DNA of 64,000 nt from Sphingomonas psychrolutea (lineage in GTDB: Bacteria; Pseudomonadota; Alphaproteobacteria; Sphingomonadales; Sphingomonadaceae). Below, piece after piece: positions 29,523 to 38,642 of this stretch. The notes under the pieces were generated by a model that searched no databases, had not been told where the DNA came from, and worked only from the letters and a program-made list of their open reading frames with translations. The stretch's first letter is position 1, and every line of letters starts with the position of its first letter. Where the stretch lies: positions 222,043 to 286,042 of the forward strand of contig NZ_BMDW01000002.1 of assembly GCF_014636175.1 (NCBI RefSeq). Reading direction: 5' to 3'. The position numbers and the translations under genes are program-made.

Positions 29523-30986
29523 TCACGCGCCGGACAGGACGGCCTGCACAAGCCCCGCCGCCTTGGCATAGGGGGCGTAGAAAACGTCGATCAGATCCGC
29601 CTCGCCGCGCACGACCACCCCGCGCGGGTTCGAGAACTCCCGAAACCCCTCGATGCCGTGGTGGCGTCCCATACCACTCATACCCGAGCCGCCAAATCCC
29701 ATCGATGGCAGCGCGCTCTGGATCGCGCACGTGTTGACGGCCGCGCCGCCGGAGTGCGTCGAATCCAGCACGTGATCGGTGAGCGCCGCATCGGCACCGA
29801 ACACGTAGAGCCCGAGCGGACGCTCGCCTGCGTTGATGGCATCCAGTGCGAGATCGAGGTCGTCATACGGAACGACCGGTAGAATCGGCCCAAAAATCTC
29901 TTCCTGCATAATCCGCAGGTCGTGGGACGGATCGATGACCAGCGACATCGGCATGCGTCGGGTTTCACGATCGACTTGACCATCGTCTTCCAGCGTCACG
30001 ATCCGGCATTGCCGATCCAATGCCTCGGCCAGCATGTCCTCGATGCGCTGGAGATGTCGCGGCGAAATCATCCCCGTGCACTCGTCGCCGCGCGAATAGT
30101 TCGGCGCGGCCCTGGCCATAAAACTCTGTGCGTGCGTGACGAACGTCTCAAGCTCCGCGCGCGGCACCAAGGCGTAATCGACCGACACGCACATCTGCCC
30201 GCTCTTGATGAGTTTCGTCCCAATGACGGATTCCACGTTCGTCTCGGTCACAGAGCCAGGGGTCATTATCGCAGGGCACTTGCCACCGAGCTCGAGCGTC
30301 ACGGGCGTCAAATTGGCAGCGGCAGCCCGCATCACCTGCCGACCGACCGCGGGGCTACCTGTATAGAGCAGATGATCCCATGGCATGGACGAGAAGGCGC
30401 GGGCGAGGTCGAGCCCGCCGACCGCGACCGTGACCAGGTCCGAATCGAAGGTGGCGGCAATCATCTCGGCCAGCAGCTCGGCGCACGCGGGTGTGTATTC
30501 GGACGGTTTGACGATGACGCGATTGCCTGCCGCGAGCATGTCGACCATCGGCCCGACCGAAAGATCGAACGGGAAGTTCCAGGGAACGATGTTCCCGACG
30601 ACGCCCTTGGGTTGATACTCGATATAGGCTTTTGCCGTTCCCAGCATCGCCGGATCGGTATGCCGCGGGCTCGGTGCCATCCACGCCTCAAGATTTTCGA
30701 GCACGTGCTGCGCGCGCCCGACGACGCCCAGTACCTCGATCAAATCGGAAGCAGGAACTGGATGCGCGCCAAAATCCTGTGCGATCGCCGCCGAGATGCG
30801 GTCGCGGTTGGCGAGCATCATACCGATCAGCGCGCCGAGCCGCTCGCGGCGAAGGTCGATCGACGGGCGGCGGTCCTTGGCGAACGCCGCGCGTTGCAAG
30901 GCAAATGCCGCTTCGAGCGATCCGATCGCCACCGCGTCGCTGGCGTCAGCTGAAATTGTAATGGCCGGTATCTCAAGTGTCGACAT
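29523..30986 (-). CDS. Aldehyde dehydrogenase, coniferyl-aldehyde dehydrogenase type
   Basis: A 487-aa NAD(P)-dependent aldehyde dehydrogenase. The oxyanion-region motif is VPWNFPFDLSVGPM, the general base is Glu232 in TLELGGK, and the nucleophile is Cys266 in KSGQMCVSVDYAL. This last stretch is characteristic of the CalB (coniferyl aldehyde dehydrogenase) branch. The ATG at 30986 gives the family length although the frame is open upstream. It follows the SDR gene by 23 bases on the same strand. It probably oxidises an aldehyde formed after the Baeyer-Villiger and alcohol dehydrogenase steps. Confidence 0.87.
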   Translation of the reverse strand: MSTLEIPAITISADASDAVAIGSLEAAFALQRAAFAKDRRPSIDLRRERLGALIGMMLANRDRISAAIAQDFGAHPVPASDLIEVLGVVGRAQHVLENLEAWMAPSPRHTDPAMLGTAKAYIEYQPKGVVGNIVPWNFPFDLSVGPMVDMLAAGNRVIVKPSEYTPACAELLAEMIAATFDSDLVTVAVGGLDLARAFSSMPWDHLLYTGSPAVGRQVMRAAAANLTPVTLELGGKCPAIMTPGSVTETNVESVIGTKLIKSGQMCVSVDYALVPRAELETFVTHAQSFMARAAPNYSRGDECTGMISPRHLQRIEDMLAEALDRQCRIVTLEDDGQVDRETRRMPMSLVIDPSHDLRIMQEEIFGPILPVVPYDDLDLALDAINAGERPLGLYVFGADAALTDHVLDSTHSGGAAVNTCAIQSALPSMGFGGSGMSGMGRHHGIEGFREFSNPRGVVVRGEADLIDVFYAPYAKAAGLVQAVLSGA

Positions 30987-31009
30987 CGCGCTTTTCCGTT
31001 CCTGATCGA

Positions 31010-31807
31010 TCAGCCGACTGCGGTCATCGCGGCGAGCAGTGCGGTGCGTTCCTCGCGCACAACCTCCGGCTCGGCGACGACCTGCAAATGGAAGTCGCGG
31101 AGTTCCTCGGGGATGTACCAATGCACTCGGTCCGCGCCATATGCTTCCCACACGGTTTCCGCGACTTCGCGCGGCTTGACCAGCCGCCACATCCCCTCGG
31201 CTGGAGCCATCTGTCGCAGGCCGTCCGACAGCAAAGGCGTGTCAATCAGACCGGGGAGAAGATCGGCTGCGCGAACGCCGTAGCGCTTCAACTCGATCGA
31301 CAGCGCCTCGGTCAAACCCCGAACTGCGTGCTTGGTCGCCGAATAGACCGGGATGCCGGCCGTGCCGAAGATCGCCGAAGATGACGAGGTGATCAGGCAC
31401 AGCGACCCCGGTGTGTTTTTCAGGAGCGGCACGCCCGCCCGCACGCCGAGCATCACGCCAATGAAGTTGATATTGACGATGCGCATGACGTCGTCCCACG
31501 CCTGTTCGTCGAGCAGGCCGCTATTGCCAATGCCGGCATTGTTGAACAGCAGATCGAGCTTGCCGCCCGTCGCGATCGCGAACAGGTCGATCGCCGTTGT
31601 CCATGCCGTGCTATCGGTGACGTCCAACACCTCGAACATGCCATTGCCGCTGCCGATCTCGTCGCGCAACGTGTCGAGGCCAGAGCGGTTGACGTCGTAG
31701 GCCCCGACGAACCAGCCCTTCTCGGCAAATAGCAACGCGGTCGAGCGCCCCATGCCCGAGGCAGCACCGGTGATGAAGATGGATTTGCGGCCAGCAGCGG
31801 TGCTCAT
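31010..31807 (-). CDS. Short-chain dehydrogenase/reductase
   Basis: A 265-aa classical SDR with the cofactor motif TGAASGMG (residues 13-20), NNAG, catalytic Ser in LITSSSSA and YSATK. The acidic residue after strand 2 (AYDVNR) suggests NAD preference. The start overlaps the stop of the monooxygenase gene by four bases (ATGA), so the two are co-translated. The likely role is oxidation of a hydroxyl group before or after oxygen insertion. The substrate is unknown. Confidence 0.87.
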   Translation of the reverse strand: MSTAAGRKSIFITGAASGMGRSTALLFAEKGWFVGAYDVNRSGLDTLRDEIGSGNGMFEVLDVTDSTAWTTAIDLFAIATGGKLDLLFNNAGIGNSGLLDEQAWDDVMRIVNINFIGVMLGVRAGVPLLKNTPGSLCLITSSSSAIFGTAGIPVYSATKHAVRGLTEALSIELKRYGVRAADLLPGLIDTPLLSDGLRQMAPAEGMWRLVKPREVAETVWEAYGADRVHWYIPEELRDFHLQVVAEPEVVREERTALLAAMTAVG

Positions 31808-33624
31808 GCCGTCCGCTCCCGCGCGTGATCGCCGTCGAGTTCCATGCCAGCCAGATCCCCTTGTTCGCGCCATTCGCGCAGCAAATTTACGAAGACGACA
31901 GGCCCCGCGCCGAACACCGAGCTCCGCGCAGCGGCATCGGACGCCCGACCTTCATTATTGTAATAGCCCGGCGTGCACGCCTCGATGAACTTGCGACGCG
32001 ATTCGGCCAATTGGACGATCGTCTCGACCCACGCTCCTTCCGCCTCGGCAGTCGGTTCGACTGTTGCCACGCCCCGCTTCACGCACTGTTCGACGATATG
32101 GGCGAGGTGCAGAGTCTGCTCGCTCAGCATGTGCGGAAAGTTCGGCGACATGCCCGACTGCGCTTGGCTGATGATGAAACAGTTGGGGAAACCGCGGGTG
32201 TGCATGCCATGGAGGGTCGAGAGTCCGTCCACCCATTTCTCGGTCAGCGATAGCCCGCCGACGCCGCGGACCTCCATGCCCGAGCGCTTCGCATAGCTGC
32301 CCGCGACCTCGAAGCCGGTGGCATAGATCAGGCAATCGAGCGGATATTCGCGGCCCGCGACCACCAGCCCGGTCGGCGTAACGCGCTCGACACCGCGACC
32401 CGCGGTATCGACCAGGGTCACATTGTCGCGATTGAAAACTTGGAGGTATTCGTCGTGGAAGCATGGCCGCTTGCAATACAGGCTGAACCACGGCTTCAGG
32501 GCGTCCGCGGTGGCTGGGTCGGCGACGATTGCGTCGATCCGGTCGCGGATCTGGACCATCTTCTCGAAATCAGCTTGTTCGAGTAGCGCTCCGGGATCGA
32601 GGCCTTCGGGATTGTTGCCGAGCTTCTTGCGCACTGCGCTTGCGAGCACGGTCCAACCGTCATGCACCGAGTCGTGCGGCGGCAGTTGGGCCGTGAACTG
32701 CGCGGTGAAATTCTCCATCCGCTCGCGTTGCCAGCCGGGCTTTAGGCTTTCGACCCATGCGGGATCGGTCGGGGCGTTGTCGCGGGCATCGACCGAAGAC
32801 GGCGTGCGCTGAAACACAGAAAGATGCCCGGCCGCGCGCGCCAGCGGCGGCACGCACTGGATCGCGGTCGCGCCCGTACCGATGATGCCGACGCGCTTTC
32901 CCGCCAAGCCGTCCATGGGTTCCGTCGCGCTGCCGCGGGTATAGTCATAGTCCCAGCGGCTGGTGTGGAAGCTATGGCCGGCGAACGTCTCGATGCCGGG
33001 GATCTCCGGCAATTTCGGTCGGTTCAATGGCCCGGTGGTCAGCACCACAAACCGCGCTCGGACGCGGTCGCCGCGGTCGGTGACAATGATCCACCGCGCG
33101 GCCTCGCCGTCCCAGTCGAGCGACGTCACCTGGGTGGAGAACAATGCCTTGGGATAGAGGTCGAACTTCTGCGCGATGCGCACGCAATGCTCGCGGATCT
33201 CTGGCGCCTTGGAATAGCGCTCGACCGGCATATAGCCGGTCTCCTCGAGCAGCGGGAAGTAGATGTAGGATTCGATATCGCAGGCAGCCCCCGGATAGCG
33301 GTTCCAATACCACGTCCCGCCGAAGTCGCTACCGGCCTCGGCGATGCGGATGTCGTGGACGCCGCTCTCGGCAAGGCGAGCAGCCGTCATCAGACCGCCG
33401 AATCCGCCGCCCACGACGAACACCTCCACGTCCTCCGCAACCGGGTTGCGCGGCGGGGCCGTGCCATACGGGTCGTCGAGCATGCGGCCGAACCCCAAGG
33501 CGGGGTCACGGTAACGCCGCTCCGCCGGGTCGGTCGCGACCCGCCGGTCGCGCTCGATCCGATATCGCTCCCGCAGACCCTCAATGTCGAGCGCGGGGGC
33601 TTTGTTCGTCTGATCGTCGGACAT
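31804..33624 (-). CDS. Flavin-dependent Baeyer-Villiger-type monooxygenase
   Basis: A 606-aa NADPH-dependent flavoprotein monooxygenase. The FAD-binding motif GGGFGG is at residues 72-77, the Baeyer-Villiger fingerprint F-x-G-x3-H-x3-W is intact at 214-224 (FAGHSFHTSRW), and the NADPH motif GTGATA is at about 249-254. Length and N-terminal extension match the cyclopentadecanone/steroid monooxygenase branch. I chose the ATG at 33624 because AGGA lies seven bases upstream. Together with the SDR, aldehyde dehydrogenase and TonB receptor it suggests ketone or terpenoid breakdown. Confidence 0.88.
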   Translation of the reverse strand: MSDDQTNKAPALDIEGLRERYRIERDRRVATDPAERRYRDPALGFGRMLDDPYGTAPPRNPVAEDVEVFVVGGGFGGLMTAARLAESGVHDIRIAEAGSDFGGTWYWNRYPGAACDIESYIYFPLLEETGYMPVERYSKAPEIREHCVRIAQKFDLYPKALFSTQVTSLDWDGEAARWIIVTDRGDRVRARFVVLTTGPLNRPKLPEIPGIETFAGHSFHTSRWDYDYTRGSATEPMDGLAGKRVGIIGTGATAIQCVPPLARAAGHLSVFQRTPSSVDARDNAPTDPAWVESLKPGWQRERMENFTAQFTAQLPPHDSVHDGWTVLASAVRKKLGNNPEGLDPGALLEQADFEKMVQIRDRIDAIVADPATADALKPWFSLYCKRPCFHDEYLQVFNRDNVTLVDTAGRGVERVTPTGLVVAGREYPLDCLIYATGFEVAGSYAKRSGMEVRGVGGLSLTEKWVDGLSTLHGMHTRGFPNCFIISQAQSGMSPNFPHMLSEQTLHLAHIVEQCVKRGVATVEPTAEAEGAWVETIVQLAESRRKFIEACTPGYYNNEGRASDAAARSSVFGAGPVVFVNLLREWREQGDLAGMELDGDHARERTA

Positions 33625-33632
33625 GTGTTTCC

Positions 33633-36146
33633 TCAAAAACGCTTGGTCAACGTGATGCCATAGGTCCGGGGATCGTTGACGTAGCCGGTATAGCTGCCGT
33701 CCTGCGCGACCGTCGGGAAGGCGCCGATCAGGGTGTTGTTCTTGGTCAGGTTCCGAGCCCAGAACAGCACATCGATCTTTGCCGCCGCGCTGGTCAGCCC
33801 CAGGCTCGCACTCACGTTGTTCAGGCCATAAGTGGAGAGCGCCGGGGGGGTCGTCTCGGTCAACTGGACCTTGCTGGCATAGTCATACTCGCCCCGCAGG
33901 AAGCCGCTGATGTCGGTCGTGATGTGATGCGACAGCGTCGCCGAGGTTGAGAAGCTCCATTTCGAGATACCCGCGGGGCGATCGCCCGAGAGATCGCGGA
34001 ACAGCGGTCGCTGGCCGGTGAGCGGATTGAGCGGGCAGCGCGCGGTGTCATAGTTGACGCACGGAGCGCGCAGGAACGAGTCGTATTTCGGATCGAGATA
34101 GGTGACGCTTCCGGTCACCGCCAACCACGAGATCGGCTTATAGGCGGCGTCCGCCTCAAAGCCGCGCACCGATTCCTTGCCGGCGTTGACGAGGCTGTAG
34201 CCCGTGCCGGTATAGGCATTCGACTGGAAACCCTTAATGTCCTGCTTGAACACGGCGAGGTTGAAGAAGCCGCCGCGGAACGCCGCCTTGAGGCCCGCCT
34301 CGTAGAGCGTAACGTTCTCAGGGGCGGCGGTACGGCCAATGCCATTCGCGTCAGGCGCCCGCGCATCGGTCGACAAATTATAGGCACCCGCCTTCCAGCC
34401 GGTGGAGTAGCTGACATAGGCGTTGAGAAAGCCAAAGTCGTAAGCGGCACGCCCGAGATAGGTGACCTTGTCGCCCTTCAGGACACCGGACTCGGTCGCA
34501 TTGGGATAATTGACCGGCCCGTGGGTTGGCGCATTGCCATAGAAGAACTGCAACGCACCCAGCGCGCCGAAGGCGTTGGCCGGCACACCCAGGAACGGAA
34601 GTTCGGGCACGTTCTGCAGGTTGAGACGCGAGAACGGATCGGTCAGCACGACGTTGGAAGTCGAGGCCTTGCGGTCGCTCAGATACGACACGCCACCGGT
34701 TAACGTCAGTCGCGGCGTGACCTTGAAGTCGGCCTGACCGAAGATCGAATAGGAATCCTGCTTGAGAGTGTAAGGTGCCGTTACCGCCTGTCCTGCGGCA
34801 AAATAGGTCGCACCCGGACGGACAGCCGGGTTCACCAGGCTCTGCAGATATTCGAGCGCAAACAGGTTTGACCGGCCCGGGAAGCTTGCCGAAGCTCCGC
34901 TCAGCGCGTCTGCATAGGCGCGAATCTGGCTACCGAAATTGATCGTGCTGCGCGTGTCGAGATTTTCGTTGGCGTAAAAACCGCCGACCAACCAGTTGAA
35001 TCGGCCCTTACCGTTGGACGCAACGCGGAACTCCTGCGTGAAGGTCTTGATGCGGGTGCGGTCCGCACGGTTAGCCAAGTCCGCGCCGGTGAAGTCGACA
35101 TCCTGCGCCCCGCTATCGAGCTGATCACGATAGGCCGAGATCGACGTGAACTTCGCGAACCCTGCGTCATAGTCAATCTGCCCCGACACACCCTTGCCGA
35201 TGATGCGGTTGGTCGGATCCTGGGTAAAGGCGACGTTGCGATCGAACTTGGTCGCCGGGTTGCTGACCGCGGCGCCAAGTCCGAACGGCGCGGGGGCAGC
35301 GATGAATTGCGTCGCCGGACCGTTGAGGAGTTGCACTGTGCCGCAGCACCGCTCGGTGATTTCACTATAGTCGCCGATGATGCGGACCGAGAGGTCTGCG
35401 TTTGGTGCCCACAGCACGTCGGCGCGAAACGATCCGCGGTCGCGGTTGTTCACATCCTTGCCCGTTACAACATTATTGTAAAAGCCGTCGCGCTGGTTGA
35501 TCGCGCCCGACAGGCGTACGGCGATGGTCCGCGAAAGCGGGCCCGTAGCCGTCGCCTTTGCGATCATTTGGCCATAGTTGCCAACGGTCAGGTCTACCCG
35601 ACCGCCAAAGTCGAACTGCGGACGCTTGGTGATAATGCTGATCGCGCCGGCCGACACGTTCTTGCCAAAGAGGGTCGACTGCGGGCCGCGCAGCACCTCG
35701 ATGCGCTCGATCTCGGGAAGATCGTTGAGCGAGGCAGCGCTACGCGAACGGTAGACACCGTCGATGAACACACCGACCGATCCTTCGATCCCGAAATTGC
35801 CGTTGCCATTGCCAAAGCCGCGGATGATGAAGTTGGTCTGGCCGACCGCGTTGAACTGCGCGACCTTGAGTGATGGCACGACCGATTGCAGGTCGATCAG
35901 ATCGCGGATCTGCGCCCGTTCGATCGTCTGGGCGCTGGTGACCGAGACCGAAATCGGCACGTCCTGCAGCGTCTGTTCGCGCTTGGACGCCGTGACGATG
36001 ATGTCGTCCGAACTCGCAGTATCCGGCGCCGTTTGCACCGGAGCCAGGGCAGTCGCGACGGGTGGCGTTGCGACGACCTGCCCGAATGCAGGGCCGCTGG
36101 CGATCAGCGCGATGATCGACGCGCCAAGGAAGTGAATGGTTTTCAT
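33633..36146 (-). CDS. TonB-dependent receptor
   Basis: An 837-aa outer-membrane receptor with a signal peptide (IALIASGPAFG), a TonB box-like DDIIVTASKREQTLQDVPIS segment, a plug with IRGFGNGNGNFGIEGSVGVFIDGVYRSRS (in part), and a beta-barrel ending in LTKRF. It has no STN domain. It belongs to the sphingomonad receptor class for organic compounds. The monooxygenase gene follows eight bases downstream of its stop, so the receptor is the first gene of the catabolic operon and is the likely uptake route for its substrate. Confidence 0.9.
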   Translation of the reverse strand: MKTIHFLGASIIALIASGPAFGQVVATPPVATALAPVQTAPDTASSDDIIVTASKREQTLQDVPISVSVTSAQTIERAQIRDLIDLQSVVPSLKVAQFNAVGQTNFIIRGFGNGNGNFGIEGSVGVFIDGVYRSRSAASLNDLPEIERIEVLRGPQSTLFGKNVSAGAISIITKRPQFDFGGRVDLTVGNYGQMIAKATATGPLSRTIAVRLSGAINQRDGFYNNVVTGKDVNNRDRGSFRADVLWAPNADLSVRIIGDYSEITERCCGTVQLLNGPATQFIAAPAPFGLGAAVSNPATKFDRNVAFTQDPTNRIIGKGVSGQIDYDAGFAKFTSISAYRDQLDSGAQDVDFTGADLANRADRTRIKTFTQEFRVASNGKGRFNWLVGGFYANENLDTRSTINFGSQIRAYADALSGASASFPGRSNLFALEYLQSLVNPAVRPGATYFAAGQAVTAPYTLKQDSYSIFGQADFKVTPRLTLTGGVSYLSDRKASTSNVVLTDPFSRLNLQNVPELPFLGVPANAFGALGALQFFYGNAPTHGPVNYPNATESGVLKGDKVTYLGRAAYDFGFLNAYVSYSTGWKAGAYNLSTDARAPDANGIGRTAAPENVTLYEAGLKAAFRGGFFNLAVFKQDIKGFQSNAYTGTGYSLVNAGKESVRGFEADAAYKPISWLAVTGSVTYLDPKYDSFLRAPCVNYDTARCPLNPLTGQRPLFRDLSGDRPAGISKWSFSTSATLSHHITTDISGFLRGEYDYASKVQLTETTPPALSTYGLNNVSASLGLTSAAAKIDVLFWARNLTKNNTLIGAFPTVAQDGSYTGYVNDPRTYGITLTKRF

Positions 36147-36212
36147 GATCTCTCTCCTGATGGCGGCTTCCCCACGTTTTCTGGGGTTCGACCGTCCATT
36201 CTCTATTCCATA

Positions 36213-36244
36213 TTCAAAAACCTAGGACAAGCTAGATAATTGAA
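36213..36244. promoter_or_regulatory. Inverted repeat, candidate TetR operator
   Basis: Two 13-base half sites of the form TTCAA-N4-CTAG (36213-36225 and, inverted, 36232-36244) are separated by six bases and match at 10 of 13 positions. They lie midway between the receptor gene and the divergent TetR-type gene, where an autorepressing local regulator would bind. Assignment to that regulator is inference. Confidence 0.55.
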
Positions 36245-36310
36245 GGAGACTTGCGGGAAACACGCGTCTGATCAATGAGGGTGTCGCAAAGCGCCTTGGT
36301 CGATGAAAGG

Positions 36311-36936
36311 ATGCGGCGATCGACACCCCCGAGTTCTTTGAGACGCGGCCGCGCGCCCGAGGCCGCAAATCCGCAAAAAAGCGTGACGCCATCATTCGCG
36401 CAGCGATCGAAATCATCAATGCCAAGAGCTTCGCGCTGGCGACGATGAGTGACATCGCCGCCAGCCTCGATCTGCGCGACGCGACGCTATATTACTATTT
36501 TCCCAACAAGCAGGCGCTCGTCTACGAATGCCATGTCCGCTCGCTCGAGCGCTTCGAGCGCCTGATCCGCGAGTCTGACGCCTTCGACGGTACCGGTATT
36601 GCCAAGATACGACACTTCGTCGCGGCGCTGGTCGAGGATTCCTACGTCAATGGACCGCAGCTCTATTTCGGAGACTACTCCTATCTGGAGCCGCTGCAGC
36701 GCGAAACGATCGCGATCTGGGCTGAGCGCTCGCGCGCCATGCTGGAGGGCATACTTATCCGGGGTATCGACGATGGCAGCATCGTTCCCTGCGAGACTGG
36801 TCCCGTCGTGCAACTCCTCCTCGGTATGCTCATCTGGCTCGCAAAATGGGCGCCCGATGTCAAAGGGCTAACCGCCGACCGCCTGATGCGCGCGATCGAG
36901 GCCTTCGGGTTCCATGGCCTCGAAAGCAGACCGTGA
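36311..36936 (+). CDS. TetR-family regulator with apparent 5' frameshift
   Basis: The frame encodes a full TetR DNA-binding domain (KKRDAIIRAAIEIINAKSFALATMSDIAASL, in part, then LYYYFPNKQALVYE) and a C-terminal ligand domain to 36936. In this frame no ATG, GTG or TTG exists upstream of 36445, which would cut off helix 1; the frame is open back to 36307. If the five-C run at 36326-36330 had one more C, the frame would join the ATG at 36311 (or 36275). So either a one-base deletion has damaged the gene, or an unusual start or base-call error is involved. It probably represses the divergent receptor/monooxygenase operon. Confidence 0.75.
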
Positions 36937-37536
36937 ACAGACGCTCAGGCGGGTCCTTGAACGCCGTCTTGGGTTGATTCTGTGGTCCGATTGATCGAGC
37001 CAGGTGTGCATCGGCGCGCAAAAAGGGCTCTGACGCAGTTTTGATGATCGGCGATCATCGGTCGACGGAGTCGGCCTGCATTGCCAGCCGCAAGGCTTCG
37101 ACAATCGAAACCCGCCAACTCAAGCGCGAGCCGCCTTTCACGGCAGACGGCTGGAAGGGCATGATGGCCTCATTTCGGCAATTAGAGCCCCTCCGAGAAT
37201 TCCCCACGCAGAAGCGCCTGTTGACGGGGTTACCCAAGGTCCGTTCCCAAAAAATGAAGCAATTGCTGGCCCGGGCATTCGGGCAGCGCTATCATCGCGG
37301 AGGGAACCGGCATCGCGCGGCAAGCCGGCGGTTTTCCTGGTCGATGCAAACGGTGAATAAACATCGTCTCTCGCGCGACCACTTTGCTGCGGTGAGGATC
37401 AAAAAGCCATGAGGCGCTCGGCCCTTTGAGCTTGCCAGAGCTACGCCCTCGTGCAGGTTTGTAATGCGCGCCCGACGTCCTAATCCAGGCCGTCGGCTTT
37501 ACGATGGGCAGGTTGGGATCAGGATTGGAAAGCATC
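36937..37536. other. Intergenic stretch, no supported gene
   Basis: About 600 bases after the TetR-type gene. Open frames exist on both strands (for example 37041-37412 plus), but their translations are basic and without recognisable motifs. I see no insertion-sequence ends. Confidence 0.45.
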
Positions 37537-37899
37537 ATGGGCGAGACGCCGAAGCCGTGGGATCGTGAACTCGTTCGCAAATGGCTGGAAAGCCGCCTCA
37601 AAGCTGCCAGGCTCGAGCAGGCGGTGGCGGACAAGCGAGGGTATGAGGCCCAGGACGACTATGACAAAGCTGCCGCCGAAGAATGGGTTTGCCGGAGTCT
37701 GCAGACCGCCGGAAGCACCGATGACCAGGCGGCGTTCGCCGAGCAGATCAAGGTGTTAATTGTCCAGGAAGAGTATCAAATCGCTGGCATATATGATGAT
37801 CGTCGCTTTGACCGACACGTCCGCGCCTGCCTTCGAAAAATCGCGAAGATGACGAAGGCGAATGATGGGTTTGCGAACACGTTGCGCTATCAAGCCTGA
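37537..37899 (+). CDS. Hypothetical small protein
   Basis: A 120-aa, highly charged, probably helical cytoplasmic protein (MGETPKPWDRELVRKWLESRL at its start) with no membrane segment. The ATG at 37537 has GGAAAG at a suitable distance. Composition is natural, with balanced Lys/Glu/Asp and aromatic residues. I do not recognise the family. It is the first intact gene of the 37-43 kb scrap zone. Confidence 0.55.
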   Translation: MGETPKPWDRELVRKWLESRLKAARLEQAVADKRGYEAQDDYDKAAAEEWVCRSLQTAGSTDDQAAFAEQIKVLIVQEEYQIAGIYDDRRFDRHVRACLRKIAKMTKANDGFANTLRYQA

Positions 37900-37982
37900 C
37901 GCCCCGGTACTTGGGCCGACGCGCGAGCTAAGGCAGATCAGTTGAACGTATGGCGCGCAAACAGTCGAAACATGATCCATAG

Positions 37983-38210
37983 GTCGATTTGGAACGGGAG
38001 GATGCCCATCACCGACCGTCTCAAATTGGGCGGCTCCTGCCGGACTGCTTTTCGTGCCGAAACCGGCCAGTCGGCTTTCAGTCGACCCGCGACGATCGAC
38101 CTGATTGGAACGGCGAGAGGTGGTGGATTACTGTCCGGCGGCTTTCTGAGCGTGATCGTGAAAAGCGGGCGACGCGCGTCACGCGGCGGTTCCGGAAGGC
38201 TGCGGCGTAG
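37983..38210 (+). CDS. Small ORF, copy A of a repeated 'FSxRNxPVxFQ...WW' family
   Basis: The open frame from 37983 has only a TTG (37989) as start. Its part at 38023-38128 aligns without gaps, in the same reading frame, to 41009-41114 (copy B): shared residues include GR, FS, RN, P, V, FQ, NG and WW, about 15 of 38. That ungapped in-frame similarity argues that the sequence once encoded a protein; the arginine-rich tail and missing ATG suggest decay. No family recognised. Confidence 0.4.
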   Translation, partial: VDLEREDAHHRPSQIGRLLPDCFSCRNRPVGFQSTRDDRPDWNGERWWITVRRLSERDREKRATRVTRRFRKAAA

Positions 38211-38329
38211 CGCCGGCTCTACTCGTTGTCTGGTCGCGTCCAGGATTTAGCCCGTGCGTAACCGGTGGGGCGGCGCGTCAGTATCCGCTTGTGTCGGGTG
38301 CAATCGCCCGTCGTGATTAGGATTTACCG

Positions 38330-38578
38330 ATGACCAAGCTTCCCGTCACGCTCGGCGCGTTCGCCCTCATCTTCGCCGCGGCGACCCCGGCGGTTGCCGC
38401 CGACAGCATGATTACCAAGGCTCAGATGAGCACGCTCGCCAAGTGCAAGGCGCAGTCCAAAAAGAGCGCGAAGTGCGCCGCCTTCATCAAGGCGCATCCC
38501 GAATCGTCGATGCAGGCCGAGGGCGCGATGATGAGCGACGGCGGCGGCATGATGAGCGCCGAGAAGCCCAAGAACTAA
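38330..38578 (+). CDS. Small exported hypothetical protein
   Basis: An 82-aa protein with a clear signal peptide (LGAFALIFAAATPAVAA) and a short mature part. The mature part contains two cysteines nine residues apart (KCKAQSKKSAKC), a Lys-rich region and a Met-rich C-terminus (AMMSDGGGMMS). AGGA lies upstream of the ATG and a perfect 11-bp terminator hairpin follows at 38605, so it is a complete transcription unit. The function is unknown; a periplasmic metal-binding or stress role is possible. Confidence 0.7.
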   Translation: MTKLPVTLGAFALIFAAATPAVAADSMITKAQMSTLAKCKAQSKKSAKCAAFIKAHPESSMQAEGAMMSDGGGMMSAEKPKN

Positions 38579-38604
38579 ACGACTTCCCCTGGCCGAAGCG
38601 AAGG

Positions 38605-38632
38605 GCCGCCGGACGCACCCCCGTCCGGCGGC
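38605..38632 (+). terminator. Hairpin terminator after the small exported protein gene
   Basis: A perfect 11-bp stem (GCCGCCGGACG pairing with CGTCCGGCGGC) encloses a six-base loop and is followed by a modest T-rich tail (ATTCGTCGTCTT). It could serve both the gene upstream and the antigen remnant on the other strand. Confidence 0.7.
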
Positions 38633-38642
38633 ATTCGTCGTC

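Noticed and set aside
37041..37412. 123-codon plus-strand frame after the TetR gene
   Set aside because: No ribosome site, Arg/Lys-rich and motif-free; a competing frame exists on the other strand.
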